DNA of 64,000 nt from Carex sylvatica (GCA_964058845.1 CAXKVR010000001.1:186001-250000), one strand, 5' to 3'. Positions 21,594 through 31,797 are shown, numbered from the stretch's first letter. Program-made: numbers and translations. Notes: generated from the sequence alone by a model not told the origin.

Positions 21594-21945
21594 CAATATC
21601 AGAGTTGGTATCCGATTAGAGTTATCCATGTTGTAGATATGAAGTACTGCATGGGACCAGGCCACTATAGTACCACCTGTACCAGTATACTTCTCAGCAA
21701 TATCCTGAGCTACCAAACACACCATTATAGTGCTCTCCACATATGTGAAATCTTTTGCAAAGTCAATTTGGGTTTAACATGATACCTTGTGACAGTATCT
21801 TTTTCAGAGAAGTTTCACCAAAACAAGATTACACCATATGAAATTCTGCCCCATGCCGAGCCACAGTAAAAAACCACAACATAGTAACCCATAAATTGTA
21901 AATGTAATAACTTCACCAGTTATTTTCTTGGCAGGAATAGGTTAT
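21594..21945 (-). pseudogene. GAE pseudogene fragment 2
   Basis: A - strand relic that aligns in order with 24556-24890 of the intact GAE gene. The alignment includes the codons around MGPAQYRIYNLGN, the TACCACCTGTACCAGTAT / CTTCTCAGCA stretch (STGSGG, AEKS), TYIDDIVKG and the CACCAGTTATTTTCTTGGCAG stretch (KKTGEA region). Indels and stops break the frame. It lies convergent to GS-rich gene 4 and closely matches fragment 1, so both derive from the same duplicated unit. Confidence 0.7.
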
Positions 21946-22214
21946 TAAGCTGTATTTTTTTTTATCTAATTTTAAAATCATTAGAAACACAAATTTCACA
22001 AATAGTCCATTGTTCTAACTAAGCAAACAAATTCATTCTTTTTTGTTGTAGTTTTAGAAAGTCTGCCTATAAATTTTGAGTCTCCAATGGACCTATTATG
22101 GAGAGCTATACAGAAATTGGAAATTAAATTATAGAATTTCAACAATTTCTTTTTGCTCCAAAAAAAATAATCTCCAACAGAAAAGCTAAAAAAATCCAGT
22201 TCAACTCTAATTCA
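21946..22214. other. AT-rich intergenic, nothing recognised
   Basis: Non-coding sequence between GAE fragment 2 and the promoter of GS-rich gene 5. Confidence 0.5.
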
Positions 22215-22512
22215 ACTACTCATCTCTGACTCCATGTAGCCCATGTGTCACAAGCAAAACAAAAGCAAGATCAGATTACCACAAGCTCCACTAACAGCAA
22301 ACCCAAAAATTCAATTTTTCAACCACAAGATTAGTCACCAAACTACCAACTCGAATTCTCAATTGACACTTCATTCATCCATAATCTCAAGCACTAACCA
22401 TCCTTAGTATTTAACCCTATAAATAGCATCCTTGGTATTACCCAAAGTCATCAACAAACCATAATTGAGAGTCACTGGCATCCATAATCGATACCAACAA
22501 ACCACATACACA
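22215..22512 (+). promoter_or_regulatory. Promoter and 5' leader of GS-rich gene 5
   Basis: More diverged than the other four array promoters, but with CCCTATAAATAGC at 22415-22427 (TATAAATA 22418-22425), 95 bp before the ATG at 22513. CAACCACAAGATTAGTCACC echoes the shared CCACAAATTTCACCACG box. An upstream in-frame ATG at 22465 is unlikely to be the start because the signal peptide begins at 22513. Confidence 0.6.
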
Positions 22513-23064
22513 ATGGCTTCCCTGAAAGTACTTGTACTTCTTGTTACTACAGTTGTGGCCTCATTGGCACCCATAATTGAGAGTCGTCTCTCAAGGAAAG
22601 ACCTAGATATTAGCGTGGGTGGCATGCCTGGAGTTGCAGTAGGAGTTGGTCTTGGTGGAGGTGTTAGTGCTGGATCAGGTGGTAGTGGTAGTGCCTCGGG
22701 TTCTGGTTCAGGCTCAGCATCTCAATCAGGGTCTGGAGCTGGTTCATCAGCTGGTTCTGGGGCTGGTTCATCAGCCGGGTCAGGTGGATCTTATGCTGGG
22801 TCAGGTGCTGGCTCTTATGCCGGGTCAGGGTCTGGTTCTGGTTCTGGGAAAGGATCTGGATCCGGGTCTGGGTCTGGGTATGGAATGGGCCGCGGTGAAG
22901 GATACGGGGAAGGCAATGGAAGTGGGTCTGGAAAAGGTTCCGGATCAGGCTATGGTGAAGGATATGGGGAAGGCAAGGGAAGTGGGTCTGGTAAAGGATC
23001 CGGGTCAGGCTATGGTGAAGGCCATGGATACGGGTCTGGATCCGGTGGAGGACATGGGAAGTAA
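22513..23064 (+). CDS. Secreted glycine/serine-rich protein 5 (diverged paralogue)
   Basis: A 183-residue protein, the shortest and most diverged of the array. The signal peptide is MASLKVLVLLVTTVVASLAPIIES; the mature start is RLSRKDLDISVGG, so the RK-D core is kept while the Leu-Gly repeats differ. A VGVGLGGGVSAGSGG module, (GS)n/(GAGSSAGS) tracts and GSYAGSG follow. The tail is built from alternating GKGSGSG and GYGEGYGEG units, ending GSGGGHGK. The extra Lys makes the tail more basic than in the paralogues. It is the array member next to the intact GAE gene, in convergent orientation. Role inferred as a cell-wall structural protein. Confidence 0.87.
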   Translation: MASLKVLVLLVTTVVASLAPIIESRLSRKDLDISVGGMPGVAVGVGLGGGVSAGSGGSGSASGSGSGSASQSGSGAGSSAGSGAGSSAGSGGSYAGSGAGSYAGSGSGSGSGKGSGSGSGSGYGMGRGEGYGEGNGSGSGKGSGSGYGEGYGEGKGSGSGKGSGSGYGEGHGYGSGSGGGHGK

Positions 23065-24318
23065 AAGAGAAATATAACTGATCCTAGAATAATGGTATGA
23101 TGCACTTGCCAATACTATTGTGTTGATAAATAATGTCGGATGAGGTAGTACCACGTATATTTGTATATTTTGTGTATTCTGTACAGTCTAATTTATTGTA
23201 CTGCTTGGTATTAATAATAAATTCTGCGTGATATTTCCACAATATAACAAAAACTTTATTGTGTTAACAGGAAGTTTATTTACTACAGTTTGTCTTGTGC
23301 CTGCAGTATGGTATAATCTAGCTCCTTTTAGCATTAAAGGAGGCTAAGAAAAATAAAAAGGAAAAGATCCACTTATCCAGTAAGTTAATCTTAATCAAAC
23401 ACAGAGTCAAGTAATGAGTCAATAGTAGTTATTGCAGTATTCTAAAAACAAATACACTACAGTGAGTCGGTTGTCGCAGTAAAATAAGTTGTACTTTTTT
23501 TTCCAACTTGTTATAACTGTGCAAGAATTATTAGTTATTTATCTATAACAGTGAAATGGTTCAAACTGTATGTTCAGGTGACTATCATTTCAAATTTCAT
23601 GTTCAGCAGCCTATAAGCTCCATGGAATCAATGATTACCAATCATTATTGCATTACTCCTTTTGCATGTGTAATAACACGTTTCCCTCTAATTTCTACAA
23701 CCTTAAAATGACCGAAGGTTTATTCTAACCACTTTAGTGGGTAAAAGATATGCTCGATATAAACAGCAAAAATATTATCACGTTACTCTGTTTTGCCTGA
23801 GGTATAGCACGTTGCCCACTACTACCTAACACGCATCTATCTAATTCTACAACCTTAAATTGACAATAGTTTATTCTAAACATTTATGTGGGTAACAGAT
23901 GTTAGATATTAATTCAGTAAGAACTCTTGACTTTTCTTTCTTTCTGTGAGTATTTTGTGTTTTATTGGATTTTATGACTGAAACTAGAAATACATGCATT
24001 ATTCTTTTTCCAAATATTGACAAACAGTTCAAAGGAAAATCAACAAAAAATTCACACATGTACTAGTATTCTTGCACAGTTGAGCTGGAATTTCAATTTT
24101 AACACTAAATGTACTATCAAAATTAAGAGAGTTAGTTCTTTACAGCAAGGAGACTAAATGCGCAACAAAATGTCATAAATCTATCCACATGAAGTTAATA
24201 TAAGTAATAAACGCTATAAAATAACCTACAGCCCCAACCCAGAAAATCGAAAGAATTAGTATGATACAAGAAAGAATTAATTTATTTAAATTAATTTAAA
24301 CCCTTTAAATTAATTACC
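23065..24318. other. Convergent intergenic between GS-rich gene 5 and GAE
   Basis: Includes the 3' ends of both genes. Patches match the spacers at 13.2-14.1 and 20.4-21.6 kb (for example CATGTACTAGTATTCTTGCACAG against CACGTACCAGTAAGTCTTGTACAG). This confirms the third copy of the duplicated unit. A direct repeat of about 120 bp (AACCTTAAAATGAC... and AACCTTAAATTGAC...) lies near 23700 and 23850. No gene. Confidence 0.5.
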
Positions 24319-25635
24319 TCACCAATTCTTCCCTTTCCTGGAGCCATACCCGTAATACGACAAGTACCATTTCACAAACTTCTTCAATCCCTCCTCCAAA
24401 TTAGTCTTCGGTTTATATCCCAATTCAACCCTGGCAAGTGTAATATTCGCATGGGTAAATGGCACATCGCCATTTCCAGGCATTTCTACCAAATGCTTCT
24501 TCGCCTTAACCTTCAAATAATTCTCCAGAATTGAAACCAGGGTAGGTACTGTGACAGGTGAAGTGTTACCCAAGTTGTAGATGCGATACTGTGCGGGACC
24601 CATCTTAATACCACCAGATCCAGTACTCTTCTCAGCAGTATCCAAAGACGCCACACAACCCTTTACAATGTCATCTATATATGTAAAATCTCTTGCAAGG
24701 TCAACATGGTCTTTTCCACGATAAACCATGATAGGTTTCTTTTGGAGAATATTTCTGGTAAAAGAGAAGTACGCCATATCGGGTCGACCCCATGGCCCAT
24801 ACACAGTGAAGAACCGCAACCCTGTAATGGACAACCCGAATATGTGATTGTACACGTGTGTGATAGCCTCACCTGTTTTCTTCGTAGCTGCATATAACGA
24901 AGCGGGTTGATCGGTACGGTGGACCTCCGAAAAGGGAACCTCATCATTTAACCCATAAACGGATGAAGAAGAAGCCCAGACAACAGCAGGTTGCGGGTCG
25001 GCATTCTTACAAGCCTCCAACAAGGTCACCAGACCCGCTACATTGCTATGAATATAGGAATCCGGGTTTTCAATAGCATATCTCACACCGGCTTGTGCGG
25101 CCAAGTGCAACACGTGAGTAAATGGAACCACATCAAATAACCTTTTTAACAATTTGGCATCATTAATGTCACCTTCGATTACGAAAATTCCTTGATTAGC
25201 TAAAAGAGACTTTCTTGCCTTTTTCAGAGATGGATCGTAGTATGAATTGAAATTATCCAACCCGACAACGCCATCGCCCCGCTTGGCGAGAGCAAGGGAC
25301 GCGTGGGACCCGACGAAGCCCGCCGCACCGGTGACCAAGACAACAAGGCCATCGGATCGGGAGGGTTCAGCGGAGGCCCGGACCTGATTGTCGAAATTAA
25401 GAGTGGCAAAGGAGGAGGAAAGGTAGCGACCGGAGGTATGGAGGAAGCTGCGTAGGCTGAGGTACGAGGCGAGGAGAGCGAGGAACAAGAGGGTCCAGAG
25501 GAAGAGAGAACTTGAGAGGGAGTGTCGGGAGAAGATAAATTGGTGGTGATGGTGGCGATGGTGGGGCCCACGCTCGATGATCTTGGTTTTTCCAGGGGTG
25601 GAAGGGAAGGAGTCGTCGTCGTCTAGAGCGGGCAT
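24319..25635 (-). CDS. GAE: UDP-glucuronate 4-epimerase (GAE family)
   Basis: A 438-residue Golgi type II membrane protein that interconverts UDP-glucuronate and UDP-galacturonate, the activated precursor of pectin. MPALDDDDSFPSTPGK opens the cytosolic tail, which has a His-rich stretch at about 24-31, and a membrane span lies at about 44-62. The luminal SDR domain shows the NAD-binding GAAGFVG (103-109), LDNFNSYYDPSLKKAR, SSSSVYG (222-228), the catalytic YAATK (Tyr248, Lys252), RFFTVYGPWGRPDMA and ARDFTYIDDIVKG. Intronless, as usual for plant GAE genes, and of normal length. The start at 25635 is chosen because MPALDDD-type starts are typical of the family; an in-frame ATG 69 bp upstream adds an unrelated extension. 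It is the sole intact survivor of three GAE copies here. Confidence 0.95.
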   Translation of the reverse strand: MPALDDDDSFPSTPGKTKIIERGPHHRHHHHQFIFSRHSLSSSLFLWTLLFLALLASYLSLRSFLHTSGRYLSSSFATLNFDNQVRASAEPSRSDGLVVLVTGAAGFVGSHASLALAKRGDGVVGLDNFNSYYDPSLKKARKSLLANQGIFVIEGDINDAKLLKRLFDVVPFTHVLHLAAQAGVRYAIENPDSYIHSNVAGLVTLLEACKNADPQPAVVWASSSSVYGLNDEVPFSEVHRTDQPASLYAATKKTGEAITHVYNHIFGLSITGLRFFTVYGPWGRPDMAYFSFTRNILQKKPIMVYRGKDHVDLARDFTYIDDIVKGCVASLDTAEKSTGSGGIKMGPAQYRIYNLGNTSPVTVPTLVSILENYLKVKAKKHLVEMPGNGDVPFTHANITLARVELGYKPKTNLEEGLKKFVKWYLSYYGYGSRKGKNW

Positions 25636-25701
25636 GGTGTCTGGATCTGGCAAGGCGTGGTGAAAGGAAAGGGAAGAGAATCTCCCCAGGTAATAAGGGA
25701 C

Positions 25702-25913
25702 CACTTCGGAGTAGGTCCGATGCCCATTGGACCTACTTTGTTTCGATGGGTGATCTGGCCATCCAATTGCATTAAGTTTCGTGTGCTCTGTATTAAAATC
25801 CGTATGAATTTTATCAATTTCTGTGTGCGCAGATCTTAATGTTAATCATACGGTGATAGAGCTAATTGAACCTTAAAAGTAGGTCCAATGCCCATCAAAC
25901 CTACTCATATCTC
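25702..25913. mobile_element. MITE in the GAE upstream region, 9-bp TSD
   Basis: A 212-bp insertion bounded by a perfect 9-bp duplication ATAAGGGAC (25693-25701 and 25914-25922). Seven bases inside each edge are inverted repeats, GAGTAGGTCCGATGCCC and GAGTAGGTTTGATGGGC, that continue through CATTGGACCTACTTT. Each terminal repeat is itself nearly palindromic. It lies 67 bp upstream of the GAE start codon, so it is in or next to the 5' UTR or core promoter. Mutator-like by its duplication length. Confidence 0.7.
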
Positions 25914-25946
25914 ATAAGGGACGAAGACAGGAACGAAATTCTCATT

Positions 25947-26102
25947 CTCTGTGATACCTCATATTTTGCGTGACTTTTGGAAACTCTCAACCGTTTAAAT
26001 ACGTTATGCACGAATCTCAAAGTTCTAATAATAGGGCCCCCTGAGCTATCTCCGAATAGTTACCGAACACGTCGGTCAGGCAAAATATGAGGTATCTCAG
26101 AG
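25947..26102. mobile_element. 157-bp MITE family, copy 1
   Basis: A 156-bp element with terminal inverted repeats CTCTGTGATACCTCATATTT and, inverted, CTCTGAGATACCTCATATTT. The inner part (CGTTTAAATACGTTATGCAC, ACACGTCGGTCA) matches 31401-31557 in opposite orientation. Non-coding. Confidence 0.75.
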
Positions 26103-26989
26103 GAAACGCAATCACTGGAACAGAGCAGAGGCCAGGAGGGTAAATTAACTTTGACCCTGGGTTGTGGGAATTTGAACAACTGCAGTACCTGACTAAGTAC
26201 AATGTGATCTTAGTCGTCAGTTTTAATATCACACGAATCTTAAGACAGTCCTGCTTAAATCTTTGGGTCGGCTGAGAGTATTGTACTCATCCGGTACCTG
26301 AGAGCATATTATCGGGTTGTTTGGGGATTGACCATTTTCGATTCTCTACAATTTTATATTGTGAACGAAAGATCCTTCCAGGATCGTGTCCTTCCTTGAA
26401 GGAATAGACGGTTTTGATTGTGCATGAAAAATTCAATGAATTCAGTTAAATTGGAGGGGATCTTAGTCATGAAGGGAAGCGCGTGCCGAATTGGTTTTGT
26501 AATTGTGTGGTTCTGGATGTCTGGATGTATGGATTGGTTTCGAGTTTTGACCTGCGGTTGGTTGTTTGTGGCTTTGTGCAGTAGGGTTTTATTTGGAAAT
26601 TATTTTGTTCTGTCTTTTATGGTTTATTTCATATGTTTATCTAGAAAGAAAAGATTTACTGATCTTAGATTCTTAGTAGACAAGTTATGAACAATACCGC
26701 GGATATATCGTTGTAATTCTGTTACGCAATTGCATATCGATCGCACGACTTTGACAATATACATTTTCTAGAAGGAGATGTCCTTTTTTTTTTTTTTTAC
26801 TTTTCTATGATGCGAATCTGGATTGTATTTTTGAAGCAAGAGCGTTGAAAAGAAATTTGATTTTTAAAACAGAAAGCAACCATATCTGCTTGCAGGGCGG
26901 ACTCAGAAGTGCTTGTTTTACTAGGATTGTATATTTTGGATTTGAATATATATTTTAATTTGCATCTTTGCCCCTAAGTTCCTAGTCTT
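26103..26989. other. Intergenic, no gene recognised
   Basis: A roughly 90-codon open frame at 26418-26690 has no recognisable motif and no paralogue in the window, so I do not call it. A T-rich tract lies at 26787-26799. Confidence 0.4.
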
Positions 26990-27560
26990 TGAGTAAAGCA
27001 TGTGTCAAGCTTTTTATTTAGATTTGTCTTAACTTCACTTTCCTATTGGGAGAACAATAGAGTTGTCTTCTAAAATAATTAGTTGAAATTGCCTTGCCCC
27101 TTTATTGTTTCATGTAAATTGAGGCATTTTTTTATTTTATTATTTTATTAAAATAAAATTAAAATTGTTTATTTATAATTCAAAATTTTCAGGAACTTTG
27201 GTATCAAAATTGGGCATCAAATCACTCGTAATTCAACCAACTCGTCGAATTCCTAGTCCTGCGACTATATCTTCCTTTGTTATTACTGCATTGACTCCGA
27301 TAAAACTTATGAGATGCCAATGCAAAAGAAAAACATATGGATGCGAGACATGGTAATGGTGTCGTCTGTTTTAAATGTCGTCAGGTGGTCTCAACTGAGA
27401 GACCATATGTTAAAACAGTAATTTTATAATTTTATTCTAATTTATTTGAGTTAATGAAGGTTTTTATTTTCCTTTGGATATTAAATTTTGTTATCATTTT
27501 TTATTTTATTTTACAGGTTTAGTTTGGACTATCACTTTGATGGAGCTAGTACTAGTGACA
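26990..27560 (+). repeat. Duplicated block, copy 1 (exon-like, unidentified)
   Basis: Direct duplicate of 29393-29945, from TAAAGCATGTGTCAAGC through AACAATAGAGTTGTCTTC, CAGGAACTTTGG, GGTCTCAACTGAGAGACC to ACAGGTTTAGTTTGGACTAT. Pyrimidine-AG steps before CAGGAAC and ACAGGTTTAG look like intron 3' ends. The protein frame is not kept between copies, so this is either a gene relic or a repeat. Confidence 0.6.
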
Positions 27561-27886
27561 ATGAACGGCTCCCAATCTCTGTACTCCGTCATATCCGAAT
27601 CTCATGCTGATTTGATGAGATTATGTATATCTAGATTTTCTTTTTCTTTTCTTTTTATAAATAAAGATTATGTTTATTCTGATAATTTTATAATATCTTA
27701 TTCTAAGATTAACCTTCATTTTTTATAATGAGACGACATCATTCATCATTTTTGTTGGTCATATGTTTGAGAAACTTTGTCAATTGCGTTGAATATGGAG
27801 AGTATGATTTTTAATAGATAATCAATGAAGGAAAAAATAAATAAATAATTCTGATAAGAAAAGAACACGAGAGATATAGAAGCACA

Positions 27887-28504
27887 TAACAAAACAGGTT
27901 TCCTGGCCCTTTTTTTTATTAATAGAAAAAATATTTAAAAAAATATAAAAATAGGGATAGAATTTGATGAAATTTTGATATATAGGAAGAACGGGATGGT
28001 TTATCCCGTCCGACGGATGGAGTATACCATCACATCCAGCTAATTTCGTTTTAAAGTAATTACACAAACTCGTTAATCTTAAAAAAAAAAAAAATCACAA
28101 ACGGAATAGTTGATCTCATCCAAAACGTCAATATTTGTTTTGCATCCTAAAAAATAAAAATAAATAAAAACACAGACGGATTCCATCCAAAACTTTAATT
28201 TTTTGTTTTTGCATCTCCAATACTTGTTTTTTGATAAATTATTCAAATGAAATTAAAAAAAAAAATGAACTAGTCTTGCACGAGATACACTATATATCTC
28301 GTCCAGCTTTTCTTTGTTGTTAAGCGAGTTTGGGGATTAAAGATCGAATTAATTGGACGTGATGGTTTATCCCATCCCGCAGACATGATAAATCATTCCA
28401 TTCTTCCTATATTTCGAGATTTCACCAAATTCTACTCTTATTTTGATATTTTATTATTATTATTTCTCTATTAATAAAAAAAAATCAGGGTTTCTTGGCC
28501 CATT
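27887..28504. mobile_element. Long inverted-repeat element
   Basis: About 620 bp with arms of over 100 bp. 27893-28005 (TTTCCTGGCCC, TTATTAATAGAAAAAATA, GGATGGTTTATCCCGTC) is the inverse of 28355-28504. The centre carries GATGGTTTATCCC motifs. No coding region, and the target duplication is unclear. A T-rich/A-rich part of the arms recurs near 33050. Confidence 0.55.
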
Positions 28505-28539
28505 CACGTGGGTCTTACATTTAAGTCCCAAACAATCAT

Positions 28540-29215
28540 TATTTTTTTGTTTGTTCAGATTGTAATAATAAAAAATCTATTTTATATTTTTATTTTATTT
28601 TAAATGAAATCTAGTTTCGTTGTTTAGTCATCTTGTATGACCTATCTAACACTATTCACAACTTTCAAATGATTCTTCAAAGCATCTATAACTATTTACA
28701 ATTTATAGACTTTTTTTATTTTAAATTATAGACTTTTATGTTGTTGTTTTTTATAGTGTTGTGCTGATGAATCAAAAGTATTAAATAATCTCTAAGCAAT
28801 TCACTATTTTGAATAGAACTAGGGTGTTCTTAAGCTCACCAAAGTGTTTGGTGAGCTTAACTTCAAAATCTATCAAATCGGTTTCAAATGATGAATCCGA
28901 ACCGTTGAAATCCGCCTACTTTACGAGTGATGCGTCTACATGTGAAAATTTTAAACATTCGAATTAATTTAGTATAAAGTCAAGTGGTCAAAAAATATTA
29001 AAAAAATGAATGCACTAAAATTAATTTATTAACCTAAAGGTAGACGGGTTCCAACAGTTTGAATTCGTTATTTAAAATTGATTTGAGGAGTTTTAGAGTT
29101 AAGCTCACCAAACACTTTGGTGAGCTTAAGAACACCCTAGTTTTACTCTTATATTTATAGTGTTCTATCTCTCAGAGTTCACATGATTTGAGAGATTGGA
29201 GAAAACCAATAAAGG
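28540..29215. repeat. Segment duplicated with 33130-33445
   Basis: From GTTCAGATTGTAATAAT through TCTAGTTTCGTTGTTTAG, TGACCTATCTAACACTATTC to GATTGGAGAAAACCA. It matches 33130-33445 in the same order, except that a foldback MITE (28811-29148) is present only here. Confidence 0.6.
28811..29148. mobile_element. Foldback MITE, AGAACTAGGGTG family, copy 1
   Basis: A 338-bp element with ends AGAACTAGGGTGTTCTTAAG and their inverse. Each end also contains its own hairpin, TTAAGCTCACCAAA-gtg-TTTGGTGAGCTTAA. The paralogous segment at about 33360 lacks it, so this is an insertion. The other copy is at 59521-59933. Non-coding. Confidence 0.75.
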
Positions 29216-29392
29216 TATGGCTTAATGAAATGCTTAAGCTAGCTTGACAACTAACAAACATGCTTATATATTGAAGCACTCATAAAGTTTTATTAGAAGT
29301 TTATTACATAAGTAAATACTCAAACCTTATCAAACATATAGTAAAAATAATTTGAATAATTTTATTGACTATGACTAATGCACAATTTGGAT

Positions 29393-29945
29393 TTTTAGTA
29401 AAGCATGTGTCAAGCAATTTTTTTTGTTTCATGTTGGGAGAACAATAGAGTTGTCTTCTAAAATAATTAGTTGAAATTGCCTTACCCCTTTATTGTTTCA
29501 TGAAAATTGAAGCAATTTTTATTTTATTTTATTTTATTATTTTATTAAAATAAAATTAAAATTGTTTATTTTTAATTCAAAATTTTCAGGAACAACTTTG
29601 GTATCAAAATTGAGCATCAAATCACTCGTAACTGAACCAAATCGCCGAATTCCTAGTGTTGCGACTACATCTTCCTTTGTTATTACTGCATCGATTATGA
29701 GACACTAACGCAAAAGAAAGACATATGGATGCGAGACATGGTGATGGTGTCATCTGTTCAACATGTCGTCAGGTGGTCTCAACTGAGAGACCATATGTTA
29801 ATTCAGTAATTTATAATTTTATTCTAATTTTTTTGGGTTAATATAGGTTTTTATTTTTCTTTGGATATTAAATTTTGTTAGCATTTTTGGCATTTTACAG
29901 GTTTAGTTTGGACTATCACTTTCATGGAGCTACTAGTAGAGTTGA
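29393..29945 (+). repeat. Duplicated block, copy 2 (exon-like, unidentified)
   Basis: Second copy of 26990-27560, about 90% similar by eye. A gap near 29698 removes the ACTCCGATAAAACT stretch. Same apparent intron-end signals; function unknown. Confidence 0.6.
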
Positions 29946-30660
29946 TATAGGCAGCCAGAAGTTATTAGATTTGGTATTTTTTTTAATGGTGAATATATAA
30001 GTTATTAGACTTGTGTTTTTCTATTAATAAATGTAATTGAATTTTTTATTAAACAAGTGTGAAATTATATAAAATAGACAGTTGTTTGTTTTATTACTTG
30101 CTATGTGTTTTCATTATACTGTTTTATATTTGTTATTTATTAAATACTTTATTCTTATTCTAAAAGTTACAAGAATAAAACTTTTGTACCGAATTTAAAC
30201 TTTTTAATCACCTACTAATTTAATGTATTAAATTTAGTTATGATAAGCCATGGAATCTTAAATCATTAATTATTCAACACATGTGTTTCTTCTCATGATA
30301 TCGCACAAATGTTATGTCATTAATTATTTCTAAAAAAAATGAACTTATAAGGTAATTATTTTTAAATATTTGGAAATACTTGTGGTCTCTAAAAGAGAAG
30401 ATAAGCTAAAGAGAGAAGAAGATATTAATTCATTTCATTGTATTGAGATGTATTAAACGAATACAGAGAGCATGCTATATATAGAAAAATGAAACTTGTC
30501 TTTATCCTATACAATTTGTTCTGCGCAATATAACATTCTTTGTACCATAATGGTTGAAGTTTGTTATTTGCTTCAGTATAGAATCTTCTAATTAACTAGT
30601 GGTTATCTTCAAGTGGCACTGAAGAGGTCTCCAGTGATATATTTCAATAGTCTCGTAAAT
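29946..30660. other. Intergenic; possible LTR remnant
   Basis: AT-rich. Near 30395-30500 the AAGAGAGAAGAAGATATTAATT ... GCTATATATAGAAAAATGAAAC sequence looks like part of a copia-type LTR, but I see no ends or target duplication. Confidence 0.3.
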
Positions 30661-30825
30661 GGAACTGAATCCTCTGCCCTTCGGAGACAGAAATTTTCTA
30701 CCTCCAGAGTCACTACATGTGGGTCCGAAGTAGACCCCTCAATTCAAAAATAAATAGTGATCAGTTCCACACACAATGACCGAGGAAACAGAAAATTCCT
30801 GCTCCGAGCAGAGGATTTGAGTTCC
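30661..30825. mobile_element. 165-bp MITE, 8-bp TSD
   Basis: Terminal inverted repeats GGAACTGAATCCTCTGC and, inverted, GGAACTCAAATCCTCTGC. Flanked by TCGTAAAT/TCATAAAT (8 bp, one mismatch). Non-coding. Confidence 0.55.
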
Positions 30826-30994
30826 TCATAAATTGATCCTGCGCCCTTTCCCCTTCTTTTCTCTCTTCGGTTTCCTCTTTCTTCTACGATTAATTTCCGT
30901 TTTACTTCACAAAATTTGGGTTGATTTTCAGTTTTCTCTGTGGCAATGATTCTGTGTCTTTAGGGTAACGAATTTACAGATCCGGACTCAATAC

Positions 30995-31789
30995 CACAGT
31001 AACATGATTTGCGAATTATTTGCAAATAATTTGAATTTAAGTATCCTGCGAATCAATCAACCAATAAAACATTAATTCGCGAGTTCGTGAATTTGACAAA
31101 TTTTACATTTTATTAGCATTAAATTCGAAAGAATTCGTCGCGCTATGATTTTGAAATCCGGAGAAGTTTTGGAATCATGAGGTATTTACGTTTTTTTAGG
31201 CCAGCTGGACTCAGTGCTCCACAACTTTCTCGGATCCTCTCCAATTTAAAGATAATTCATTGCATAATTCATGAAGATCTGAACAGTTGGATATAAAATT
31301 AATGGTTTAGATCTTGTTAGAACCATCCAATTAAATTTGGAAAATAGAAGAGGAATTTATGCATCTGACAAGACAGAGTTAAAAGTTTGGAGTGCATAAC
31401 CTCTGAGATATCTCAACTTTTGCGTGACCGACGTGTCCGGTGCCTATTCGGGGGTGATGTAGGGGTCAGTATTATGTGTGCTTTGAGATTCGTGCAGAAC
31501 GTATTTAAACGGATAGGATTTTCCATAAAGTCACGCAAAGTTTGAGATATCTCAGAGGATACGAATTCAAGAGTTTGTGGGTTTTAAAGTTTAAACTCGA
31601 TTTTCTGTGTCCATTTTTGTATATAATTTTTTTTGTTTAAGTAGTTATCTAAGTGTCAAAATTTCTCTGGTTTGAAACTTAGTCTTTTAACTTTGTTCCG
31701 TATTATTTTCGAATTATATCTGAATTATTTTCGATTCATGAACTTTTAATTCCGTTGAACCGAACCCGAATAATTTGTTTGTCACTATG
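30995..31789. mobile_element. hAT-like non-autonomous element, copy 3, with nested MITE
   Basis: A 795-bp element bounded by a perfect 8-bp duplication CTCAATAC (30987-30994 and 31790-31797). Ends are CACAGTAACATG and, inverted, CATAGTGACAAAC. It is the same family as 248-541 and 6252-6564, in reverse orientation, and carries the 157-bp MITE at 31401-31557 inside it. Confidence 0.65.
31401..31557. mobile_element. 157-bp MITE family, copy 2
   Basis: Terminal inverted repeats CTCTGAGATATCTCAACTTT and, inverted, CTCTGAGATATCTCAAACTT. The interior matches 25947-26102 in opposite orientation (GTATTTAAACGGATAGG, GACCGACGTGTCCGG). Nested in the hAT-like element 30995-31789. Confidence 0.75.
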
Positions 31790-31797
31790 CTCAATAC

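Noticed and set aside
25224..25571. 115-codon frame inside GAE (- strand, other frame)
   Set aside because: Overlaps the conserved GAE coding region and lacks any family signature.
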